DNA from: Lucifuga dentata
Lineage: Eukaryota; Chordata; Actinopteri; Ophidiiformes; Bythitidae
NCBI GenBank assembly: GCA_014773175.1
Contig: VXCM01000989.1
Coordinates: 101,682 to 165,681 of the forward strand
Reading direction: 5' to 3'
DNA length: 64,000 nt
Under the pieces are notes generated by a model. The model did not search any database. It saw nothing but the letters and a program-made list of their open reading frames with translations, and was not told the DNA's origin. This document shows, one piece after another, positions 53,336 to 64,000 of this stretch (the stretch's first letter is position 1; every line of letters begins with the position of its first letter). The position numbers were made by a program, and so were the translations under genes.

Positions 53336-55687
53336 GAAGAAAACTAATTACTTTAATGCATTTAAATTTCATTTAGTTTATTATCTTTGCAAGACCATAA
53401 TATCAATCAGTATCTCTATCACCAAGAATTACCAGCAAGCAAAGTCTAGCAGCATGAAGGTCTTAGTGCTCTCAACAATATTTGTATGATATTTTCAAAA
53501 GGGACCTTGAACAGACTAATAATAAATAATGACTGAATAAATGATTTCTTTTAGGGAAAAACAGATCCACACATGAAAACACTCACATATTTAGAGAATC
53601 TTACTTCATTACCAGTGAGTGGTGCATATGGTTTAAGCGTAGGGATGGCTATATCATAGGTATGATTTTGTGTATGTTGTGAGAGAGAGAGAGAGACAGA
53701 AGTGTGAGGAACCCTGATGAGATTCTAGTTTCTGCATTTGTTGGGGCTGTTTGGTAGAAGAAATAGATTTCTAGTGAGTGTGGCTGAATTAAATTGTGTT
53801 TACAAGCAGAAAATAAGCCTGATTAATCTACATTTTGTTTCAGAGAAAATATAACGTGTTTTTTTCCTGCAAAATATCTCAGCTAAAGTTTAGCTCATAA
53901 TGCCTCTCGTAAATGGCGCACACACTGGGACTGAAGTGTGATTGGCAGCCCTTTGGTGTTCACTTCTTATTTCCCAGTACACCATGCAGAGCACATATGT
54001 GCCAACACAAAAAAATCTGCATTTCCTACAAAATCCTCCAATTCTTCATGAATGCATCAAGCGCTGTTGTGAAGAAGAGCAGAATAGTGCTCTAATCTTC
54101 AAATGTGAGCACTCTCACGTTTGCAATAAGCCACTTTGTTTGTTGAAAACTCGCCAAGTGGCATAAAAGCAGCTGCTATCTCTGCAGTCTCAAGGGGCTA
54201 GTTAATTTTAGAAAGATAATCTCCTGCAATATGCTGAGGGATTAACTGTAAAAATTCCAGCAATGAAAGATGATAAGGCTGTATAGTTATCGGCTGAGAA
54301 GCAGTCAATCCATTTTAGGAATAGAGACATGTTACTTGTCATGCTAATCGACATGCAGATCAGCAAAAACAAACACCAGTTAACATGTCTATGTATTCTG
54401 CCACTATCCCTCTTTGTATGAGCCACAAATGATGATCATGATGATGGTAGTTCATCCTTGGCTATTAGCATTGTCTCCAAAGGCTGTTTTCCAGTATTAT
54501 CTCAAAAGATACCTGGAGTAGAGTGCTGCCACTGTTTCAATGGTAGTACTGTAGAGGCCTAATCTGTGTCATTTGCATATGCAGGATAAAAGTAACCCTC
54601 AGCAGAGGGAGGTTCTCCACCTGCGGCCCTTTCTTGTCCTTTTCAAGCAATCCTGTTATTAAATGATCCCTTGACGATGCTCACCTTGGCAGGGAGAACA
54701 AAGCACATGATCGCACTGTGTCAGAGAGAGCAGATTCAACAGGGATATTTGAACTCAGTATGAAAGTGTGTTGTTAACACAGAATAAAGACCTGGGTTAG
54801 GCAGAGCTGCATGTTGGAAAAGTGCACAGAGCATGGCTGCTATAATACTGTTTGGAGGTGGAAGTCAACCAAACAGCCAGTTCCAGGTGAATAACAATGT
54901 GTGGATTTGGAGGAATCAGGTTAAAAGTCTGCAGAAGCTCAGCAAGCTGGGCCTGGCCTCCCGCTGCTTCTTGGGCTGTGGCCAAGGTTTTCAAAATCAC
55001 AGTCAGTGGTAAAAGACAGGCTTCCCCTGCTGTTTCTCAGCTGTGTTTGTACACAACACATAACATGAAGGAAACCAACTAATGAAGCAAACCTGAGAAT
55101 GGGGAAACCTTTCCTCTCTCAGAGGGATTTGTGTCACATTATAAGGATGCTGAGCAGCAAAGAACTGGGTTTCAAAAGATCTTAAGGCCTGTATTGTAGA
55201 AACACCCTACTCCCTCTCATGGACTGCTTTCTACGCAAGATAAGCAAATTTACACTGGCAGACAAACGTGACATTTTCCCTGTGCAGGAGCTGCTTAATA
55301 AGAGGAGGTTTCATAGGTGGGCAAGGCTGATAAGGTGACTGCCAGGATTGGAGGAAGTGAAAAACCAGCATGGCAAGAAGATGACAGAAATCAGAAGAAT
55401 GGGATTTCTCCCTTTCTTTCATTTTCAAACATCTTATGCAAAGTTCCACAAACAGCATGAGCTTTGAGCTGCGGTGACCCACCTACACTAGACTGGTGCT
55501 CCTTTCCATGCACTCTTTATATAATATCCACCCATGGGTGCTGTTTGGCTGCTTTCCTGATTGAGGTACATAAGAATTTCACCCTGTTTATGAGCTATCA
55601 AATGGATTATAGACTGGATATCAACAAAGCTGGGTGATCATAGAGGCCTGTCATTTACACCACATTTCTACTGTGTCAGCTGCAACA

Positions 55688-55709
55688 TGGATATGGAATT
55701 CCATATCCA
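55688..55709. repeat. 22 bp perfect palindrome
   Basis: The sequence is its own reverse complement centred on GAATTC (TGGATATGGAA and its complement). A GCAAC/GTTGC pair flanks it further out. Confidence 0.85.
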
Positions 55710-55723
55710 AGGAGAGTTGCGGG

Positions 55724-55759
55724 GTGTGTGTGTGTGTATGTGCATGTGCGTGTGTGTGT
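55724..55759. repeat. (GT)n microsatellite
   Basis: Interrupted GT run with ATGTGCATGTGCG in the middle. Confidence 0.9.
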
Positions 55760-58095
55760 AAAAGTTATCAGGGAGAAATTGGCTGTATTAAGGCATGGCT
55801 GATCCAGTTTTATGCAGCATCTCCTATCTGCAACGGAAGGAAAGTGATTGGCCACTGAGTTTACCACTTGAAATTCATGTCCAACGTGTGAAATTATACA
55901 CAATATATGTCATTTGAACAGCTTTTACTGCACTTATTTTCTGCTCTATTTTTCTTTTTTTCTGTGTACAGCACTGACTGAACTATTCCCCAAAACAGAA
56001 TCCTCGGGACTGCTGCACAGTGGTGTGGTGCGGCATGATGATGACGTGATGTAATGCAACGTAAAGCTCTCTGCAGGTCTGGACTGGCTGACGTCATAAA
56101 TGAGACAGTTTAGTGTCACTATACCATTATGAATTTACTTGCGTTGGTTGAAGAAACTAGTGTTATTCAGCTTGGGAATGACAGCATTGGCCAGAGTCTC
56201 TCTAAATCAGATTGATGATCCATTTTCCTTGTCCTGGGGCCACAGTAATGTAAGAGCCTGGGAATCAAAGAGGGTGCAGAGAGACAGATGGGACCTTGTC
56301 TGCTATGACCTTGCTAAGCTAATATTTCTCGCAGGCCTTGTCTGTTGCCTCATCATTAAAGGTGCCATGGCTATTAACATTGGGGGGGATATGTCAAAGA
56401 CGTTGTTTACTTGGACAGGACACAACGTGGACAAAGAAAGATCACAGCAGCACTGTAACAAGACAAAGACAGGTTATTTGGCATTCATTCTTGTGGATTT
56501 CAGTGAAGCCTGTATAAGTTTTAAAAGTCAATTTAGTGCGGTAAATATATGCAAGTATCCAAACTAACTGCTGAGTTTCATTTCATAGTCAAATATGAAA
56601 CAAAACATAATAATTGGCTTCAGACCAACTACATGTCATATATTTGCATATTTGACAACGTACACAGTTTAACCTTGGTATTAAAAAATTCAAACAACTT
56701 TAAGACACATTTAAAGTATGGGTGTCAAATCTTTTTTTTTTTTTTCNTTTTTTTTTTTTTTGGCTCTTTTTTGGTTCACAAGCTACTAAAGGCATTTGAT
56801 GTCTTGACAATAAAAAATTTACACTTCACTGCGTCAAGCTTGCAACATCTGTGTGTAAGTTTTTTTTCTCTTGGCAGTTTAATATGTCAAAGTTTTATTT
56901 GCTGAGAAGTAATTCTTTTGGCATTTGTGGAATTTGTAAACCTCAGAATAAATCCACTAACCTCAAAAATGGATGGCAGAGGCAGGAGTAAGAAGGAAAT
57001 ATGGTCTAGGAAGCAATCCAGAGGGTCACTGTTACTCACAGCCAGTCAATAAGAGAGAGATAAGGGAATAATCAAAACTGAGAAGTGGGGCATACTTCAG
57101 CCATGTTGCAATGACTGATGGGTTCCCACTATTATTCTTTGATAGCCTTTCTCTTTTGTTTTATCCAAACCAGCCAGCCATCTTTCTAAATGTTGATATG
57201 TACTGTGTTACACAATAAATGGTGGACACAATGTGCAACCTTACTGCACTTGGCGAACAACAAAGAAAAATAACCTGCTAGCCCATATTCCCTTATCTGC
57301 ATTTTATCGCTCATTAGCTTTGGCCTGTGGTATTAGGGAAATAATCTCCTGAAATATGGGTTCATTTTGGAGACTTTATCAGCAAATCCATTTAAATTTT
57401 GATAATGAAGAAAGCGTAAATCCCTCAAGTGCCCTTGTGCAGCAAAACAGTACACAGTGGGTGGTAATCACGGTGTAATCACTCGAATAACAATGCACAT
57501 CTAAGCCCCCAAGCCTCCAGCCACTCCCCAGGCAGCCCGGCCCCTGATATTTGTTCGGCTTATGATTTGCTCTGGGATCCAAGCAATAAATAAAGCTTCC
57601 TCGTGGCCTTGTAGCCAGATTGAATTGCAAACACATGTTGCACCTGGTGCAGCTGGAGCAGGAAGGAGAGGCAGCAGTACTGTCTGCAGCACTATCTGAT
57701 GGCTGCAACCTTACTGAAAATCTTATAATGACATTTAGTGAGCTTAATGGTCGCCCTCTGCAGGCTACGCTCAGTCTTACTCAGTCCTCTTTTCTTACCC
57801 CCTCTTTGTCTTTTTCATCTTCTGCCTGACTTTCACATGTAGTTGATGGGCTCATATAACACTGCTTCCCTCTTTTAGAACTTGAGGCACCATGTCACGT
57901 TTCCTTAGCATTTGTTTTAGCAGAATTAGTGACGACATTGCTAAATATTCAGTATCTATGGCCGCCATGAACATGAGTCAGGCAATGTGTAGTGGTATTA
58001 ATCAGGATTTTAACTTCCTATATTTGTTCATATCATAATCCATCTCATAATTATTCTGTCTTATGCTTTAACATTTACAGTTTGTTTTGTGATCA

Positions 58096-58640
58096 CTTTG
58101 TTGTACTGGCTGCCTGTGTCACAGGATTGAGTTTAAAATTCTCTTACTGGTTTAAAAAGCTCTGCATGGCTTAGGGCAAAAAATACAGTATATCTCTGAA
58201 ATGATTCTCTTCTGCAAACCCTCCAGACCTTTCAGGTCATCTGGTTCTGGTCTTCACTTTGTTCCCAGAGGCAGAAAAAAGCAGTGAAGCAGCCTTTAGT
58301 TTCTATGCTGCACAACTCTGGAACAAATCCAGGCTTAATATTTTTCCTGTTTTTTTTTTAATTAATTTAATATCTGCACTGTCAATCTGGAGCCACTTAA
58401 TTCTGCACTGTAACTACACTACAAAGATTTTTTTAAATTTGATTTTATTTCACTTTATTTTATTTTATCGTTTTATTTGATAATTTATCTTATTTTATGT
58501 TCCCCCTCATTGTCTTTTAAATGTTGCTTTATTTTGTTCTTATTGTGTTTTAAATGTTGCTTTAATGCATTCTGCTTTGCGTAAAAGCACTTTGAATTGC
58601 CTTTGTGTTTTAATGGTGCAATATAAATAAATTTTCCTTG
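58096..58640 (+). mobile_element. LINE 3' end (L2/Rex1-like) with reverse transcriptase C-terminal remnant
   Basis: Across frames the plus strand reads L-x-WLPV, IEFKILLLV-like, KALHGL, then SEAAFSFYAAQLWNK. This matches the region after the polymerase domain of fish L2/Rex1-type LINEs (LHWLPV...RIEFKxLLLV...APKLWNxLP). It ends with AAAGCACTTTGAATTGCC, GGTGCAATATAAATAAA and TTTTCCTTG, the expected 3' terminus. Stops and frameshifts show it is dead; a T-rich insertion lies at about 58425-58500. Confidence 0.75.
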
Positions 58641-59159
58641 TCTTTTATTTGAAATGGCTCTCTTTAATTTAATTACATACAGTCAACATTTCACACTAAA
58701 AATTAAAAAGAAATCCTACCCATTCAGGAGGAACAGGACTCTGATTGGCCAGATGATAATACTGAAAATGGCAATTGGCCAATCAGAGCTCCTGTTTCTG
58801 GTCTATGGGTTAGTGTGTCACTTGCTGCATCAAATAAATAAATAAATAAAAATTAAAAAAACTACAAATGATAATTCGGGAGACAAATGAATTGCGAGAT
58901 GAAATATGAGTGGAAGACACATTAGTAAATAACAACAAAAAGTAACATTTAAAAGCCTTTAATAAGAGAGTTATGGAGAAATCCGTAAAAAAATCATTAA
59001 TTTATTCATAAGTTAATGAAATAGAATTATAAATTGGAGCATGTAAATTGTATAACTTTTTTTAGCAATCACTTTTTGTATCAGTGTTTAAATGTACAAT
59101 TAATTAATAATGTTTTAATTTGTTTTTAATAAATCAATTAACTGATTATAACAGCTGAA

Positions 59160-59290
59160 AAAGTCATGAAGATCCTGCTCCTTGCTCCTCAGGTTCGGCT
59201 ATAGAACAGCAAGTCTGGAGCTGGTAGGGATTCTGTGTCTTGCTCAAGGGCACTTCAGCATGGCAGATGCTGATAATACAGAATGCAAAC
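59160..59290. repeat. fragment of dispersed repeat with CTTGCTCAAGGGCACTTCAGC core
   Basis: The core at about 59236-59256 is a phrase repeated in many fish genomes within short interspersed elements. No further structure is clear. Confidence 0.4.
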
Positions 59291-60078
59291 CTGGAGATTC
59301 CTACTGAAGTCAAGTCTCCTTCCTCCTTTCACCTCATTGCTCCCTGATAGTAAATAGAGGATGCCCAGGACCTACTGTATGTACAAAGCTTCCCACTAAC
59401 ATGAAGGTATAATGACCCAATTTGCCCACAGGGAACATTAAAGTTTCATCTAATGCGTTCTAATGGAGTCATACAGACTTTAGTGAAAGACTGCACTAAA
59501 TCCAATGCCATACCTATCTGCTGCTGTGGCCGACTTTTATTAGGAGTTCTCCCTGAAGCACTGACAGTACTGTACATCATGTGCTATGAAATACCTGGGG
59601 GCTTTCAAACCACATTGGCATTTTTATTGTTACACATTTGCGATAATTAACAGTGCGAACTTTTTCTTTTTTTATTGTGATTAATAATGGAGTAGATGAT
59701 GAGTAGAAGACAGCATTATTGAGCCCCACATCCAACTGCACTCATTAAATTGACTTCCCTGAAAGCACCAACTCAGACTACTAAGCAGAAATGTGGAAAG
59801 GTCAATGTGATCATTATGTAATTTAGCTGAAGAACAATTATGAAATGGTCTAATCAGAGTGATTTCTAATGTATAGTGACAGTAACGCCCCCCTTTCTGT
59901 GTGGTGCTAATCCATGTAATTGTAAAAAATGCAAAGATCCATTTCATAGCTTCAGTGCAATTGAACCATGTCACTGAACCTACTTGTTTTCAGTTCCCAA
60001 ATTGAAGTCTGTGGAATGCTAAAAGTAAAACTGATGGACTGCAGCCACATCGAGTGCTCCATTTAGTTTCAATGTGCA

Positions 60079-60469
60079 GACTGAGTGAGTGAAAAGTAGA
60101 ATGAAAAACTATACAGTATTTTTAAAATTCTGATACCTCATCTGCNGACTGAGTGAGTGAAAAGTAGAATGAAAAACTATACAGTATTTTTAAAATTCTG
60201 ATACCTCATCTGCTACACTACCCAAACACAGTATTCCTCCACCTGCCCAAGGAAATGCCTGTGAAGTGGGGGGAGAAGTTGGAAATGGTTCCAGAAGATC
60301 AACTCTCNGACTGAGTGAGTGAAAAGTAGAATGAAAAACTATACAGTATTTTTAAAATTCTGATACCTCATCTGTTACACTACCCAAACACAGTATTCCT
60401 CCACCTGCCCAAGGAAATGCCTGTGAAGTGGGGAGAGAAGTTGGAAATGGTTCCAGAAGATCAACTCTC
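60079..60469. other. assembly duplication plus probable allelic bubble at two N joins
   Basis: 60079-60145 is repeated exactly at 60147-60213 (67 bp). The larger block 60147-60307 then recurs at 60309-60469 with two single-base differences, after a second N at 60308. The pattern fits two haplotypes placed in series. Confidence 0.85.
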
Positions 60470-61413
60470 CATTTTCTGAGCTTCAGCACTCAATAGCACC
60501 ATGATTAAAGCCAGTCTATTCTATTGATTGAAACGGAAGGGGGAAGAACCCTTTTGCTGTTCAGTCTCTGCTTCCCCCATCTGTAAAAATGGTGGAAAAG
60601 CCTCCTTTGACCATGTCCAGGCAATTTGAGTGGAGCGGGCATCTCCTGTTGCACTCAGTGACTCTGGCCATGCTCTATTACCTCATCTCATCAGCTGGGA
60701 AAGTATTTGTGTGCTTGTAGCTCCAGAGAAGGCGGCCACGAGTTAAATTGAGTTACCTGTTCAGAGATTGTTTCATTTTGCACGGATGGCCCCGGAGATC
60801 CTTGATGGAACTGCTAACTGCTCATCACCCCCTCATGTCACCCAGTGTCAGTCCCAGCAGACAGCACAGCGACATGCGACATGTGACAGCAGCGTAGCTC
60901 AGGGGGCACAGACAGCTTGGCTGAGGAGATCCATCATGCCATTTCACCCAGGGAGTTTAGTCAGATGCCTGAATATAGGCTGTTGCTCTTCCTGCCTCTC
61001 AACTATGTGAGACAACAACACATTATTGCATTCTATTTTGTACTTATCTCTCTTTGTTTTTCCAAGAATACACGTATATTCTAAAACCAAACATTTACCC
61101 TTCACGTTACAGAACAGCACTCTGCATCCACAGGTAACGCCAATCCTGAGCGCATACACACACTTGCACATGCATGCATGCAATCAACCATTTCACATGA
61201 TATATGAGCAATAGATTCCCTGAGTAATAAGATAATGAAAAGTCTTAGGGCTGTGATTCTATGAAATCCCTATATTATGTAGGTTATTCCTCATTGATTA
61301 GGACATAATGGATTTTCTAAGATATGTCAATCTACCATAAATGAGACAGAAGGGGAAAAGGCTAGAGAGTTGGCTCGTGGCTGTCTGTCTCTGTTGATAA
61401 CCACAGGGCAGCG

Positions 61414-61680
61414 GATGAAAAATGGAGAGAAGTGGAGTATAGAAGTGATGCGGGGAGATAAGAGTTGAGAGGCTAAATGATAGAAAAGAAGAGGAGGATG
61501 AGTGGAGAAGGGGTAAGACGCATAGGAAGGAGCGAGAGCCAGAGTTAGTAGATAAAAGGGAAAGAAGAGAAGATATGAGAGCAGGAGAGTGAAGCCGGAG
61601 ATGATGAAGAATGGGAAAGAGAAGGAAGAAAGGAGATGAGAAAAAAAAGAGATAAAAGAGCCAGGGAAGAGGAGACAGTC
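61414..61680. repeat. purine-rich stretch
   Basis: About 265 bases that are mostly A and G on the plus strand (GGAGAGAAGTGGAG, AAGAGAAGAT, GGAAGAAAGGAG). Not a simple tandem repeat. Confidence 0.75.
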
Positions 61681-63407
61681 TGCTACCCTACAGTCACGTC
61701 ACGCAATTTACTATGTTCTGGTCCATAATGTTTTATAGCACAATCGCTGATAGCACAGTAGTCAGTAGTGATCTCATTTCACAACCCATATCCTTCAGTA
61801 ATGTGAACACAAAGGGAGAAGCAGAGCCATTAGCAGCGTCCAGCAGCCACCTACTGCTACTCATACATAATTGGCTTCCATGGAAGCAAGCAAGAAAGGG
61901 TAAACAGCAAGCAATCATATTAACTCCTGTGAGCCCTAATTGAAATCCGTTAACAATCAGCACAGATGGTGGAGGCTGAAGAAACATGGGAATTTTTATA
62001 CTTTGAGCCTTCCTGCCTGCACGCTTCTCTCAGTACACTGCCGTCCATAAAGACATGGGTAAGCATTATAATCAAGAATTATGCACGATTCCTGCACTCA
62101 TACATAAGGTAAACATAGTGGCCAAACATCCGTATGTGTGAGCATAAAGCTGCAAAGCAGAGCATTTACCACAGTCACAGAGTTTATTTTTCCTCCTAGA
62201 GTGTAAATCAGGGGATTGGAAAATGCTAAATTTTCCAGAGGTGTCAGTGTTGGCAGGAGTAACGGCCTGTCTGTCCATGTGTGTGTTAGCCTTGTGATGA
62301 AAATGGCAACCAGTCAAGGCTGTGACCCTGACAACTGAACAAATGAATGAATTTTAAGTTTGTGTACCAAGAATAGTTATTGTTTCTAACAACGGCAGTT
62401 TTACGTGTCTATTAGTTTATTGATATGTTTAATTTTAAATAATTACTTTTCTGTTCAGTTAATCAGTTTGCTGTAGTAATACGTTTTCTTTTATTTGTTA
62501 GTATTCTATTTTGAATTCATCTGTGCAGGATGGCTTGGGATACCACTAGATGGTGTGCTTGTCTCTTTACATTCCACGTAAATGCATCCACTAGATGGGG
62601 AGAGAAGAGAAAAGCTCTAACTAAATAAAATGATGCTGCATGTATAACTTATATTATATGCGGCATTAAAAAAACAAAGCAAAAAAAAAAAAACACTGTC
62701 CTACCAGGTTTTGGGATCTTGGTGAAGCCATCTTTAAATAAATCACTGCCAACATTATGAATAAAAAACATAAGTAGCTGAGCATCTCCTCATGACAAGC
62801 AAACAATATTTCACTGTCTGAAATTCCTTTTTCAGCTGAAAGCTCATCCAGACTGCAAATTCACCCAGGGAAAGAAAAGAAAAAAAAAAGCCAATCCTCT
62901 GATTCTTTACCCAAGCACTGACTCATTGATATTTGAGTGCCTGGCTGCCAGCCACGCTAACAAAAAGCTGTTGAGACGCAGAATAAATACGAGGGTGCCT
63001 ATGTTGAGGTTCAAGGGTGCTTAATTGGAAAACAGAGGCTATGGAAACCCATCAGCTGGCATCACAGCTGGATCATAATGCTGGTGTGGTAGCTGCAAGC
63101 CAGCTCCTCCTGCTCTCTCAACTTCTCAAAGGTTTATTTAATTATTTACATAGAGCTCAACATTTCTTACCTCTCTGTCTTCAGCTTCTTTCTGACTTCC
63201 AAATAATTTAAAAATACAAATCTACCATCTGCGTCTATTTGATTAAAAACACAAACCAACTTTTAATATAGGTTAAAAACTGCATCTGCAATTACATTTT
63301 TATTATTCACAAACTATAATGTATATAACTTCAGCATAATTTTAAATGTTCTACAGTATATAAGATAGCATTATTTTTGTAATAATAAAAGTCATACAAT
63401 GAATGGA

Positions 63408-63464
63408 CAGCACTGGAATGTAGGAATGTAGGAATATATTCTGTACTCCTACATTCCAGTGCTG
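63408..63464. repeat. perfect hairpin, 18 bp arms, 21 nt loop
   Basis: CAGCACTGGAATGTAGGA at 63408-63425 and its exact reverse complement at 63447-63464. Size and loop resemble a small MITE remnant or a microRNA-like fold; no family recognised. Confidence 0.8.
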
Positions 63465-64000
63465 GAACTTTCAATAAAAAAGTATTCCTGCTGCATATGA
63501 GAACATAAAGCTTTACAGAATCGACGCTTAGTGAGCTTTGCTGCCTCTCAAGGGCAAGATAAGAACAGACACTTCCCTGTGCAGCTGTGTTCTTTTTTCT
63601 TTCTTTTTTTTTTTCTTCTCTCTCTAAGGCAGATGGTAAAGACAAAATCATTTTGTGCTGGGAACAGGATGCTTCAGGATCAGAGTTTAAGCTTTGAGGT
63701 CCATTCTGAACCTGAATGATTTGACAGGCCTATTTTGCAAACGCCAAGTCTAATCAAATATATATGTGAGAGATGAAGGCAGGATTTGCAAAGCAGCTTG
63801 ATGCAAAGATACTGATCAGATTAGGGATTTTACACAACATCATGCAGGAGCCGCACAGTCTGTCTGATCATCTGACATATATAGAAATGTACAGACACGT
63901 ACAAAACACAGTACACAGCAAGTAGAGGAGGGGAACAGAGATGGAGGGAGAGAAACTGTTTTGAAGTTGTTTAGACATTCCAGCAGACCTCGCTCTCTCA

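Larger units (their letters stand above)
53336..58095. other. intergenic sequence
   Basis: Holds a 22 bp palindrome at 55688-55709, (GT)n at 55724-55759 and a poly-T run with an N at 56747. A 142-codon open frame at 56139-56567 (plus) starts only with TTG and resembles no family I know. Confidence 0.6.
58641..64000. other. intergenic sequence to window end
   Basis: Besides the repeat at 59160-59290, the duplicated block at 60079-60469, the purine-rich run at 61414-61680 and the hairpin at 63408-63464, I see no gene. Confidence 0.6.

Noticed and set aside
56139..56567. 142-codon plus-strand open frame
   Set aside because: Starts only at TTG, has no family resemblance, and no splice or promoter context. 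A chance frame is more likely.
60079..60469. Apparent triple tandem repeat
   Set aside because: The copies are separated by single Ns and fit assembly overlap plus haplotype duplication, not a genomic tandem array.
60890..60935. GTAGCTCAGGGGGCAC resembling a tRNA A box or SINE head
   Set aside because: No B box (GGTTCGAATCC-like) at the required distance and no cloverleaf can be drawn.

Overview
The window is vertebrate nuclear DNA, almost certainly from a ray-finned (teleost, probably acanthomorph) fish. It is about 60% A+T, the genes are split by introns, dinucleotide microsatellites are frequent, and there are degraded Tc1/mariner elements, LINE 3' ends and short dispersed repeats of kinds familiar from percomorph fish genomes. 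There is no bacterial, phage or plasmid signature and no CRISPR array.

The one gene I can support is on the minus strand: a group III metabotropic glutamate receptor, closest to grm7 (mGlu7). Eight coding exons run from the ATG at 43074 down to the exon 8 donor at 2578. They give 2418 coding bases (806 codons) in one unbroken frame, with intron phases 0,1,2,1,1,1,0,0. They encode the signal peptide, the whole bilobed glutamate-binding domain, the cysteine-rich domain and transmembrane helices 1-6. Helix 7 and the cytoplasmic tail should lie on exons beyond the left edge of the window. The locus is about 40 kb here, very compact against the several hundred kb of mammalian GRM7. The transmembrane part is clearly mGlu7-like, while part of the ligand-binding domain has a loop length more like mGlu4/6/8.

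Layout: 1-2577 partial intron 8; 2578-3498 exon 8 (its first few codons fall in a gap marked N at 3504); 6945-7084 exon 7; 12177-12377 exon 6, with a large foldback repeat about 100 bp away inside intron 6; 14224-14361 exon 5; 16322-16476 exon 4; 16938-17073 exon 3; 22678-22894 exon 2; then a 19.7 kb intron 1 containing a decayed Tc1 element; 42565-43074 exon 1, with a GC (not GT) splice donor, inside a CpG-rich promoter/5'UTR block that reaches about 43.9 kb. From 44 to 64 kb the sequence is upstream intergenic, holding an internally deleted Tc1-like element, a LINE 3' end, a dispersed repeat and several hairpins, with no supportable gene.

The assembly carries at least 14 single-N joins. Four are flanked by exactly 67 bp of duplicated sequence, and one (60146-60469) appears to string two alleles end to end. 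These should not be read as biological tandem repeats.
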